Shown here in pieces: positions 53,368-60,602 of a stretch of 64,000 bases of DNA; position 1 is the stretch's first letter; every line of letters begins with the position of its first letter. Under the pieces are notes generated by a model, which worked only from the letters and a program-made list of their open reading frames with translations, made no database searches and was not told the DNA's origin. A program made the translations under genes and the position numbers. Source of the DNA: Halolamina sediminis (GTDB taxonomy: Archaea > Halobacteriota > Halobacteria > Halobacteriales > Haloferacaceae); contig NZ_CVUA01000001.1 of NCBI RefSeq assembly GCF_001282785.1, positions 2,046,001 to 2,110,000 of the forward strand, read 5' to 3'.

Positions 53368-53413
53368 GCCCGGATCTCCGGGCTCCGGGGTGACGTCTCT
53401 TTCCTTCTCGGCG

Positions 53414-54670
53414 TCAGGCCCGCATCACGCGGGAGTGGAAGAGGCGGACGAGCCGATCGAACTCGTCGACGATCTCGGCGGCTGCGACCTGATCGAACGT
53501 CGCGAACTGCCGGCTCGCCGCGAACCCGTCGTAGCCGTCAGCGATCTCGTACTCCAGCTCCTCCTCGATCGCCGCCTCGTTCTCCCGGACCACCGCGCGC
53601 ATCTGCTCTTTCTCGGCCTCGCTGCCGCCGTAGATGTTCACCCCGAACTCCACGGTGCCGTCCGTGTCGACCTGGAGCCGGTAGCGCAGCACGCCGCCGG
53701 CGTAGGCGGGGTGATCCGGCCGAACGAGCAGCTCGTTCCCGCGCTCGACGGAGACCATCTCCTCGGGGTCGGCGTCGAACGTCCCGACGAGCCGGTCCGC
53801 TACACCCTCGGCGACGGCGTCGAGCAACGTCGGCAGTTCGAGGTTCTCCTCCTCGGCCCCGTCCGTTCCGGCCCCCTCGTCGGTTCCGTCTCCGCTGCCC
53901 ACTCCGTCCCGGCCGTCCGCTCCGTTCCCGTCCTCCGACCCAGTTTCGTCCTCCGCTCCGACATCGTCGTCGACTCCATCGCTCGCCGCGAGCGCCGATT
54001 CGTGGGTCGGTGCGTCCGATTCCGCGCCGTCGTCGCCGCTGGCAGCCTCACCAGTCGCTGCCGCGGCGCTCGCGTTCGTGCCGGCGACCCACTCCTCCGT
54101 GCTGTCGGCAGCCTGCGTCTGCTGCCCATCGTCGTCGGCGACGAACCGGACGAGGAACTCTTCGCTTTCCACCGCGCCGAACGCCTCGATCCGGACCGCG
54201 TCGACCGCCAGCTCCCGGTCGCTCAGGAACGTCGCCAGATCCAGCGCCTCGTCGGCGAACGCCGTCCCGAGCAGCCGGACGCGCTGATCCTCGTTGAACG
54301 CCCCGGGGTCGAGCGGGGCACAGTGGAAGTACTCCGCGTGCGCCTCGCGGAGTGACCCCCCGTCGTACTGTTCGTCGAGCGCCTCGTAGGGGTGATCCGC
54401 GACCGTACTGGCGCGCTGGAGTGCGTCGGTGACCGCGTCGCTGCCCAGTTCACCGTCGACGGCACCGACGACGACCGCCGACCCCTCGGCGTCGAGTGCC
54501 AGCGCCGTTGCGGCGCCGTCGCCGGCAGCCGTCGTCACGAACAGCACATCGTCGCCGCCGAGGCTCCCGCCGGGCCCTTGGAGGAGCGCGCCGGCGAGCC
54601 CGGCCGTCTCGCCGGGGTCGAGCGGCTGTACCGGGACGACACCCGACTCGCTGGTGCGATAGAGATCCAT
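53414..54670 (-). CDS. haloarchaeal hypothetical protein, possibly a decayed nuclease fold
   Basis: 418 residues in three parts. About 1-180 has the strand-helix order seen in PD-(D/E)XK-type proteins ([39 protein letters not shown]) but no acidic-Lys catalytic motif. About 185-290 is a low-complexity acidic linker. About 290-418 is a compact C-terminal domain ([30 protein letters not shown]-like end). The fold guess is tentative. Start at ATG 54670; the longer upstream frame covers promoter DNA of the divergent gene. Confidence 0.7.
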   Translation of the reverse strand: MDLYRTSESGVVPVQPLDPGETAGLAGALLQGPGGSLGGDDVLFVTTAAGDGAATALALDAEGSAVVVGAVDGELGSDAVTDALQRASTVADHPYEALDEQYDGGSLREAHAEYFHCAPLDPGAFNEDQRVRLLGTAFADEALDLATFLSDRELAVDAVRIEAFGAVESEEFLVRFVADDDGQQTQAADSTEEWVAGTNASAAAATGEAASGDDGAESDAPTHESALAASDGVDDDVGAEDETGSEDGNGADGRDGVGSGDGTDEGAGTDGAEEENLELPTLLDAVAEGVADRLVGTFDADPEEMVSVERGNELLVRPDHPAYAGGVLRYRLQVDTDGTVEFGVNIYGGSEAEKEQMRAVVRENEAAIEEELEYEIADGYDGFAASRQFATFDQVAAAEIVDEFDRLVRLFHSRVMRA

Positions 54671-54736
54671 GGGGTATCCTGCGCCAGCCACCGCATCAAG
54701 GTTACGGGGCTTCACTCGCCGGAGCCGACAAGAAAG

Positions 54737-54744
54737 CTTATACC
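54737..54744 (+). promoter_or_regulatory. TATA-like box of the mptE-like gene
   Basis: CTTATACC. Transcription should begin around 54765, giving a leader of about 95 nt, unusually long here. Confidence 0.5.
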
Positions 54745-54770
54745 GGGGCCGCAGAAAACCACAAGTGGAC

Positions 54771-54814
54771 GCCGGCACGGTACCTGGGTAGGGGTACTTC
54801 GGTACCACGCCGGC
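54771..54814 (+). promoter_or_regulatory. structured 5' leader upstream of the mptE-like gene
   Basis: GCCGGC (54771-54776) and GGTACC (54779-54784) on the left pair with GGTACC (54801-54806) and GCCGGC (54809-54814) on the right, with a 2 x 2 internal loop. Nested within, GGTAC, TTCG, GTACC (54794-54807) makes a competing hairpin with a UUCG loop. The two folds are mutually exclusive, as in RNA switches. No known riboswitch class is recognised. Confidence 0.5.
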
Positions 54815-54861
54815 CCATTCATCTCCGCAGTATTCACGTCCGTCAGCCACGGCTACACCGT

Positions 54862-55554
54862 ATGGAGTTCCACGTCTGGGAGCCCGTTTACGAGCGCATC
54901 CTCGCCGAGTTCGGCTTCGGCCGCGCGGCCGACGAGCGCGCACGCGACCGGCTGGCGTCGACGACCGAGCCGTTCGATCTCGACGTCCTCCCCGCCTTCG
55001 AGGGGCGAACGGTCGCCGTCGCCGGCGCCGGGCCGACCCTCGCCGACGAGACTGAGGCTGCCGCAGCCGCCGACCGCGTCATCGCCGCCTCCTCGGCCGC
55101 GACGACGCTCCGGGACGCCGGAATCGGCGTCGACCTCGCGGTCACCGACCTCGACGGCACGCCCGGGCGTCTCGCCGCCGCGAGCCGTGAAGGGCTCCCC
55201 GCCGCGGTCCACGCCCACGGCGACAACGTCGACGCGCTGGCGGAGTGGGTCCCGAAGTTCGCCGACGAACGACTATTGCCGACCACACAGGCCGCGCCGA
55301 AAGGGCCGGTCCGGAACTTCGGCGGCTTCACCGACGGCGACCGCGCGGCGTTTCTCGCGGACGCGCTGGGGGCGGGGGAGCTCCGGTTCGTGGGCTGGCA
55401 GTTCGACGATCCCGACGTGAGCGAACTGAAAGCGAGGAAGCTCCGCTGGGCCGAGCGATTGCTCTACTGGCTCGAAATCCGACGCGACGAGCGGTTCGAC
55501 GTGCTCGCCGGGCGGCGGAAGGGGTTGCGGCTCCCCGCAGAAGATGGGCGCTAG
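54862..55554 (+). CDS. mptE: 6-hydroxymethylpterin diphosphokinase MptE-like
   Basis: 230 residues. EPVYERILAEFGFGRAADER at the start, the nucleotide-binding AVAGAGPTLADE, DLAVTDLDGTPGR and HAHGDNVDAL, then GPVRNFGGFTDGDRA and GWQFDDP near the end match the archaeal DUF115 family, which pyrophosphorylates 6-hydroxymethyl-dihydropterin for folate or methanopterin synthesis. The start at 54862 gives the family N-terminus. Confidence 0.9.
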   Translation: MEFHVWEPVYERILAEFGFGRAADERARDRLASTTEPFDLDVLPAFEGRTVAVAGAGPTLADETEAAAAADRVIAASSAATTLRDAGIGVDLAVTDLDGTPGRLAAASREGLPAAVHAHGDNVDALAEWVPKFADERLLPTTQAAPKGPVRNFGGFTDGDRAAFLADALGAGELRFVGWQFDDPDVSELKARKLRWAERLLYWLEIRRDERFDVLAGRRKGLRLPAEDGR

Positions 55555-55563
55555 CGCCGTTTA

Positions 55564-57705
55564 TCAGTCCATCAGATCGCTGCCGCCCGGCGGCAGGAAC
55601 TCCTGAATCCGGTCGGCGCTGGCGATCTTGCGGACGAACGACTCGTCGGCGAACCGCGACTTGAACTCACGGTAACACTTCACCGCGGCGTCGTTCTGGG
55701 CGAACTTCCCGGGTTCGAGCGTGATCGTCGTCTCCGCCTTCGGTTCGATCGCGCTCGGCGGGCCGCCGATAACCCGGGTCTCGTCGTCGCAGGTGATCCC
55801 CACCGTGACCCGGGAGGCCAGATCCCGGAAGTACTCCCGGTCGCCCCGGATCGCGAACCCGCCTTTCTCCAGGTACTCGCCGGACTCGGGCGTCTTGCTC
55901 ACCTGATCGGGCTCGACCATGTACGCGTCGCCGGCGCCGCGGCCGTCCTTCCAGACCGAGGAGTACGCGACCGCGAACTGGGCGGCCTCCTCCAGACTCG
56001 ACTCGGGCCAGTCGACGGCGCTCGACGGCTCGGAGGGGCCGCTGGCTTTGAGAATCGTCACCGGGCCGCCGTGGGCCTGCGTGTGGAAGAACCGGTCGTG
56101 CTTGTTCAGGTACTTCTTCACCAGCGCCTCGTTCTGGTCGGCGTTGCGCCCGCCGATCACGAGGTAGCCGTCGCTAGTGTGGAACCACCGGAACTCCTCG
56201 TACCAGTGTTCGGGCTGCCGGACGGGGATGTCGGCCCGCGAGAGCCAGTCGATGTCCTCCTGCCCCTCGTCGGGTTCGGGCTCCGGCTCGGGCTCCTCCT
56301 CCCACGCCTCGCGCCGTTTCTTGACGGCTTCGAGTCGCTCTCGGGTGTCCTCGATCGCCTCGCGGGCGCCCTCCTTCTTCCCCTCGACGCGCTTCGCTTC
56401 CTGGTAGAGCCGGTCGGCGTTCTTCTCGACGCCCGTCGTCGCGTCGAGAGTGATCCGTTCGTCGTCGACGTCGACCGTCACCGTCCCCTCGGAGCCGTCC
56501 ACGTCGACGACTGCCTCCGCGGCGGGGATGCCCTGCTCGGCGCCCGCCGCGAGCGTCTCCCCGATCTCGTTCCACGGGCGGTCCTGCTCGCGGGCGTTCT
56601 GAATCGTCGAGAGCACCTCGTCGATCAGATCGTAGCGCGCGTAGCAGATTTCGGCTTTCCGCCGGAGCGATTCCGCCTCCTCCTCGAACCCCTCGATGGC
56701 CTGCTCCTGCTGTTCGATGATCCGTTTCTCCTTCTCGATTTCGGCCTCGAACTCCGGGCGCTCGCGGCCGCCACCCTCCTCCTCACGCTGTGCCTGCTCC
56801 GTGAGGCGGTAGAAGTACTCCGAAAGCGCGGCGTTGAACGAGTCGAACGCCTGACTGTGGAGATCCGATCGCTCTTCGAGTACCACGGGGCTCACGTCGA
56901 CGACGCGGCCGCGCTCGGTTAGCGGGCGGTCCTCGTCGCTCTCGGCGTCCTCGTCGAGTTCGACGTACACGCGCGGGTCGAACTGGCCGCTTCGGAGCGC
57001 CTCGGCGAGATCCATCAGTTCGCGGTGGATCGCGCGGTACTCCGACTCGCCAGCGTCGTCGATGTCCATCGCCTTCTCGACCCCGGCGCGGCGACAGAGC
57101 TCCTCGCCCCAGAAGCCGCCGAGATTGAGTTGGGTCGCGACCGTCCGCACCACGTCGGTGTCGGACTGCTCCATCCGGGCCTCGAACGTGTCGTAGTCGA
57201 CTTCGAGGGGGTTGAGCCGCGACTTCGGGAACTCGTAGGGGCTCCCGGGCGCGACCGTCCGTGACTTGAGCCGCACCGTCTCCAGCGAGCGCACGACTTC
57301 GCCGTTGCCGTCCAGTACGGCGACGTTGCCGTCGCCGAACAGTTCGACGACCAGCGTGGTGTTCTGGTCGGGGCGCTCGAACTCGAAGACGAGGATGCGG
57401 TCGAACTCGTACTGGGAAACGGAGACGAGGTCGGCGCTCTCGATGCGGTTGCGCAGCATCATCGCGAACTCCGGGGGCCGTCCGGGCGCGTCGGGTACGC
57501 GCTCGGGGTCGGCGACGTGGGCCTGCTTGTTCTCGCCCACCTCGATCAACAGCTCCACCCGCCCGCGGTCGAAATCCCGGAGTTTGAGCCGCAGCATGTC
57601 CTCGTCGTAGAGATACGCCTTGTCGAGCTTGGCTCCCTCGTAGCGGGAGAGCTCGGTCGCGAGCGCCGCGAGGTCGACGCTCGACAGTTCGCGTTTCGGC
57701 TCCAT
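55564..57705 (-). CDS. rqcH: ribosome quality-control factor RqcH (NEMF/Rqc2 homologue)
   Basis: 713 residues. The NFACT-N domain starts SSVDLAALATELSRYEGAKL, with the coiled-coil M domain in the middle (EKEKRIIEQQEQAIEGFEEE). The NFACT-R domain near 480-590 carries EEFRWFHTSDGYLVIGGRNA and HTQAHGGPVTILK. It binds stalled 50S subunits with peptidyl-tRNA and may add C-terminal tails. Full length. Same strand as pelA but separated by other genes. Confidence 0.95.
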   Translation of the reverse strand: MEPKRELSSVDLAALATELSRYEGAKLDKAYLYDEDMLRLKLRDFDRGRVELLIEVGENKQAHVADPERVPDAPGRPPEFAMMLRNRIESADLVSVSQYEFDRILVFEFERPDQNTTLVVELFGDGNVAVLDGNGEVVRSLETVRLKSRTVAPGSPYEFPKSRLNPLEVDYDTFEARMEQSDTDVVRTVATQLNLGGFWGEELCRRAGVEKAMDIDDAGESEYRAIHRELMDLAEALRSGQFDPRVYVELDEDAESDEDRPLTERGRVVDVSPVVLEERSDLHSQAFDSFNAALSEYFYRLTEQAQREEEGGGRERPEFEAEIEKEKRIIEQQEQAIEGFEEEAESLRRKAEICYARYDLIDEVLSTIQNAREQDRPWNEIGETLAAGAEQGIPAAEAVVDVDGSEGTVTVDVDDERITLDATTGVEKNADRLYQEAKRVEGKKEGAREAIEDTRERLEAVKKRREAWEEEPEPEPEPDEGQEDIDWLSRADIPVRQPEHWYEEFRWFHTSDGYLVIGGRNADQNEALVKKYLNKHDRFFHTQAHGGPVTILKASGPSEPSSAVDWPESSLEEAAQFAVAYSSVWKDGRGAGDAYMVEPDQVSKTPESGEYLEKGGFAIRGDREYFRDLASRVTVGITCDDETRVIGGPPSAIEPKAETTITLEPGKFAQNDAAVKCYREFKSRFADESFVRKIASADRIQEFLPPGGSDLMD

Positions 57706-57776
57706 GCGCCGGATTTCTCGGGCGACCGGGAAGGGCGTTCCGTTCGGGGCTCACGCCGGCGCCTACCCGACCGCGG

Positions 57777-58205
57777 CTACCGCTCGCGTTCTGTCTCCCG
57801 CTCGCGGCGCTCCCGGCGCGCGTACTCCTCGGCGTCCTCCATCGTCTCGGTCCCGAGCAGCTGGTCGAGCTTACGCTCGAACTGCGCCTCGCTCAGCTCC
57901 CCCTCGGCGTAGCGCCGGCGGAGGGTCTCGAGGGGGGTCTCCTCGTTCTCGTCGCTCGATCGCTTCGTGGCGCTGTCCCCGTCCCGGTCCAGCCACTCCT
58001 CCTGCTCTTCCTCGTCGCCGAACAGCATCGCGGTGATCGGCACCACCGCGATGTAGCCCACCAGCATCGCCGCCAGCCACCAGCCTTGATCGGTGAACAG
58101 CGCACCCAACCAGATCGCGGTGACGAGGGTGCTCACGATGCCCGTGGCGTTCTCCCGGAGCCGCTGGCCCACGGAGTCCTGCCCGTCCCCGCCTGCGTCG
58201 CTCAT
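57777..58205 (-). CDS. SHOCT-domain membrane protein
   Basis: 142 residues. Two transmembrane helices (GIVSTLVTAIWLGALFTD, LAAMLVGYIAVVPITAMLF), an acidic linker, then the SHOCT motif (ETPLETLRRRYAEGELSEAQ, FERKLDQLL) and a charged helical tail. SHOCT is a short oligomerisation motif. Function unknown. ATG 58205. Confidence 0.8.
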   Translation of the reverse strand: MSDAGGDGQDSVGQRLRENATGIVSTLVTAIWLGALFTDQGWWLAAMLVGYIAVVPITAMLFGDEEEQEEWLDRDGDSATKRSSDENEETPLETLRRRYAEGELSEAQFERKLDQLLGTETMEDAEEYARRERRERETERER

Positions 58206-58244
58206 ACGCGGGGCATTGAGCGACGCTGACAAAAACACTCCCGT

Positions 58245-59924
58245 TCAGATACGCTTCGAGACGTACGGGCCGTCCTGGTGGTAGCCAAGCTTCTCGCGGT
58301 AGTACTCTCGGACGCCGATGCCCGAGATGATGCTCAGCTTCCCGAAGCCGGCCTCGCGGGCCTGGCGCTCGGCCTCGCGGACGAGCCGCTTGCCGTAGCC
58401 GCGGTGCTGCCACTCCTGGCCGTCGTCGTCGCCGCTCCCATCGAACGTCGCTTCGGAGCCGTAGACGTGGAGTTCGCGGACCAGCGCGGCGTCCTGTAGC
58501 TCCCGGCGCACGGGATCGTTCGGGAACCGCAGCCGACAGAAGCCGATCAGCAGGTCCCGGACGGGGTCCTCGAAGGAGATGAACCGCTCCGTGCCGCCGC
58601 CGGCCTCGTACTCCATCGTGTCCAGCGTGATCTCCGCGGGGTCGGGGTCGGCGTCGTTGTGGCCGACTTCGCGGGCGCGGATGTCCCGGATCTCGTACCC
58701 CTTCTCCTCGGCGCGCTGCTGGGCGAGCTGCCGGAGGTTCGACTTCCAGACGCCGCCCTCGATGAAGTCCGCGGGGATGTCCCGCTGGACGCGCTGAAGC
58801 CGGCAGTACTTCGGAATCTCGTTCATCGCGTCGGCGACCACGTCGGCGGCGGTTTCGTTGTCCAACGGCTCGAAGTCCTCGCGCTTCCACATGTCGTAGA
58901 CGCGGGTGCCCTCGACGACGAGTGTGGGGTAGATCTTGAGGTAGTCCGGGCGCCACTCAGGGGAGTCGAACAGCTGCCGGAAGTCCTCGCGGCACATCTC
59001 CTGACTCATCCCGGGCTGGCCCGGCATCATGTGGAAGCCGACCTTGAACGCCGAGTCCCGCAGGCGGCGGTTGGCGTCGATGGAGGCCTGCGTACCGTGG
59101 CCGCGGTGCATCTCGCGGTTGATCCGTTCGTAGGTCGTCTGAACGCCGACTTCCACCTTCGTCCCGCCGAGATCGAGCATGCGGTCGATCTGCTCGGGGT
59201 CACACCAGTCGGGCTTTGTCTCGAAGGTGATCCCCGTCACGCGGATGTCCCCGGTCTCGTTCCGGGCGATCACGTCCTCGAGGTACTCGAACTCCTGCTG
59301 TTCGGGCGGCTCGGCGAAGCTCTCGGTCTGACTGGGGTTCGGGTCGCTGTCGAGGTCGTACTCGTTCATCGCCTGCAGCGCGCGCTTGACGAACCACTCT
59401 TGGTAGTCGTGGCTGCGGGCGGTCATCGTGCCCCCCATCAGGATGAGTTCGGCCTTGTCGACGGGGTGGCCGATCGCGCGGAGCTGTTCGAGTCGGAGCG
59501 TGACCTGCCCGTAGGGGTCGTAGTCGTTCTGCTCACCGCGGGCCGCCGCGGGCTCGTGGCCGGTGTAGGACTGCGCGGAGGAGAACTCCGAGGCGGGGCC
59601 GCCGGGGCAGTAGAGACACTTCCCGTGCGGGCAGAGATGCGGCGAGGTCATGATCGCGATCGGCGAGACGCCCGAGGCAGTCCGGACGGGCTTGCGCCGG
59701 ACGACGGACTTCACCTCCTCGCGCCACTCGTCGGGTGCGTAGCTGAGGATGTCGCCGTTGGTGGGGACCTTTGGGGCGCCAGTCTCGCTGCAGACCTCGC
59801 GCTTGGCGGCTTCGAGATCGTCGCGTTCGAGGTCCTCCTCGATGATCCGGCGGCAGAGCTCCTCGCAGGCGTCGACGAAGGTGGGGGGGTCGCCGTTTTC
59901 GGTGTCCGCGGCGTCCGTGCTCAT
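58245..59924 (-). CDS. elp3: tRNA uridine-34 modification enzyme Elp3 (radical SAM + GNAT)
   Basis: 559 residues. The radical-SAM 4Fe-4S site is PHLCPHGKCLYCPGG (about residue 105), with LILMGGTMTARSHDYQEWF and KPDWCDPEQIDRMLDLGGTK downstream. The GNAT domain closes the protein (HRGYGKRLVREAERQAREAG, GVREYYREKLGYHQDGPYVS). Archaeal Elp3 forms cm5U on wobble uridine. The ATG at 59924 is the family start; the frame beyond lies in repeat DNA. Confidence 0.96.
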   Translation of the reverse strand: MSTDAADTENGDPPTFVDACEELCRRIIEEDLERDDLEAAKREVCSETGAPKVPTNGDILSYAPDEWREEVKSVVRRKPVRTASGVSPIAIMTSPHLCPHGKCLYCPGGPASEFSSAQSYTGHEPAAARGEQNDYDPYGQVTLRLEQLRAIGHPVDKAELILMGGTMTARSHDYQEWFVKRALQAMNEYDLDSDPNPSQTESFAEPPEQQEFEYLEDVIARNETGDIRVTGITFETKPDWCDPEQIDRMLDLGGTKVEVGVQTTYERINREMHRGHGTQASIDANRRLRDSAFKVGFHMMPGQPGMSQEMCREDFRQLFDSPEWRPDYLKIYPTLVVEGTRVYDMWKREDFEPLDNETAADVVADAMNEIPKYCRLQRVQRDIPADFIEGGVWKSNLRQLAQQRAEEKGYEIRDIRAREVGHNDADPDPAEITLDTMEYEAGGGTERFISFEDPVRDLLIGFCRLRFPNDPVRRELQDAALVRELHVYGSEATFDGSGDDDGQEWQHRGYGKRLVREAERQAREAGFGKLSIISGIGVREYYREKLGYHQDGPYVSKRI

Positions 59925-59964
59925 TGGTGTGTGGTGGGTGGTTTTCGGGGTTAAGGGTTGCGAG

Positions 59965-60013
59965 CGAGGTGGGGAAACTCCGCGACCGTAGGGAGCGGAG
60001 GTAAACCACCTCG
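59965..60013. repeat. two-storey hairpin upstream of elp3
   Basis: CGAGGTGG (59965-59972), GGAAA, CTCCGC (59978-59983), 11-nt loop, GCGGAG (59995-60000), GTAAA, CCACCTCG (60006-60013). Outer 8 bp and inner 6 bp pair perfectly around a symmetric A-rich internal loop. Confidence 0.6.
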
Positions 60014-60268
60014 TTACGCGAACGGCGAACGGAGTGAGCCGTGAGCCACCGATCGAGTTGATTGATCGGCGATGGCTACCGCGACCGCGAACACGACCGC
60101 GGAGTGAGCTAGACCACTTGTGACTGCAACCGCGCCGCACAGCCCACAATCCTCCCCAGCCGACTCGGTCGCTTCGCTCCCTCGTCCTCCGAGAGAGCAA
60201 AGCTCTCTCGTGCCCTCGCTCGTTTCACTCGCGAGGACCTCGCGCGCTCGTTCGCGCACGGAGGCGTC

Positions 60269-60330
60269 GTGCGGGCGACCCACGCGTCGCCCGCACGGCC
60301 AGCGAGACCTCCGGTCTCGCCCTGCTCACG
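60269..60330 (-). repeat. palindromic mini-element nested in copy C
   Basis: Hairpin of 11 bp (GTGCGGGCGAC, CCACGC, GTCGCCCGCAC; 60269-60296), spacer GGCCA, hairpin GCGAGACC, TCC, GGTCTCGC (60302-60320) and CCTGCTCACG (60321-60330). Copy B has only about ten bases at this place between matching flanks, so it looks inserted. Confidence 0.75.
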
Positions 60331-60458
60331 TCGCGCGCCGACCGCCACAGCGGTGCGGTCGCGGTGGACGCCTCGCCGGCGCCACCGTTCGGCGCCGGCG
60401 GGGGGAGGGGTGGGGATTCTGTGCTGCGCCGGGCTTCATGCCCGGCGCCCTGCGGTCG

Positions 60459-60537
60459 CAAGTGGTCGACGATCGAGCTGCTGTTGCGGGTGCTGTCTCA
60501 GTTGCCAACGATCGAGCTGCTGTCGCGGTCGCTGTTC
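60459..60537. repeat. two about 39-bp tandem units at the end of copy C
   Basis: Units start CAAGTGGTCGACGATCGAG (60459) and CAGTTGCCAACGATCGAG (60499), each followed by CTGCTGT. They correspond to the pair at 27253-27330. Confidence 0.7.
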
Positions 60538-60602
60538 CAGTAGCTGAACCCAGTACCGACTACCGAACCGAAGAAAACCGAGAGAATGCAGCGAACCGAG
60601 AA

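Larger units (their letters stand above)
60114..60537. mobile_element. MITE-like structured repeat, copy C
   Basis: Bounded by CCACTTGTGAC (60114-60124) and GTCGCAAGTGG (60455-60465), an 11-bp inverted repeat with one mismatch. It holds the 31-nt core (60137-60167), a CGAGAGAGC/GCTCTCTCG hairpin, an extra palindromic mini-element (60269-60330), hairpin GCCGGCGCC/GGCGCCGGC, the G-rich tract, hairpin GCGCCGGGC/GCCCGGCGC, then two tandem units. Stem bases differ from copy B on both arms together. Confidence 0.75.
59925..60602. other. gene-free 678-bp stretch with hairpins and repeat copy C
   Basis: Contains the elp3 upstream region, a two-storey hairpin (59965-60013) and the structured repeat (60114-60537). 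Long open frames cross it on both strands, but their translations are Arg/Ser/Pro-rich and merely reflect GC content. Confidence 0.6.
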
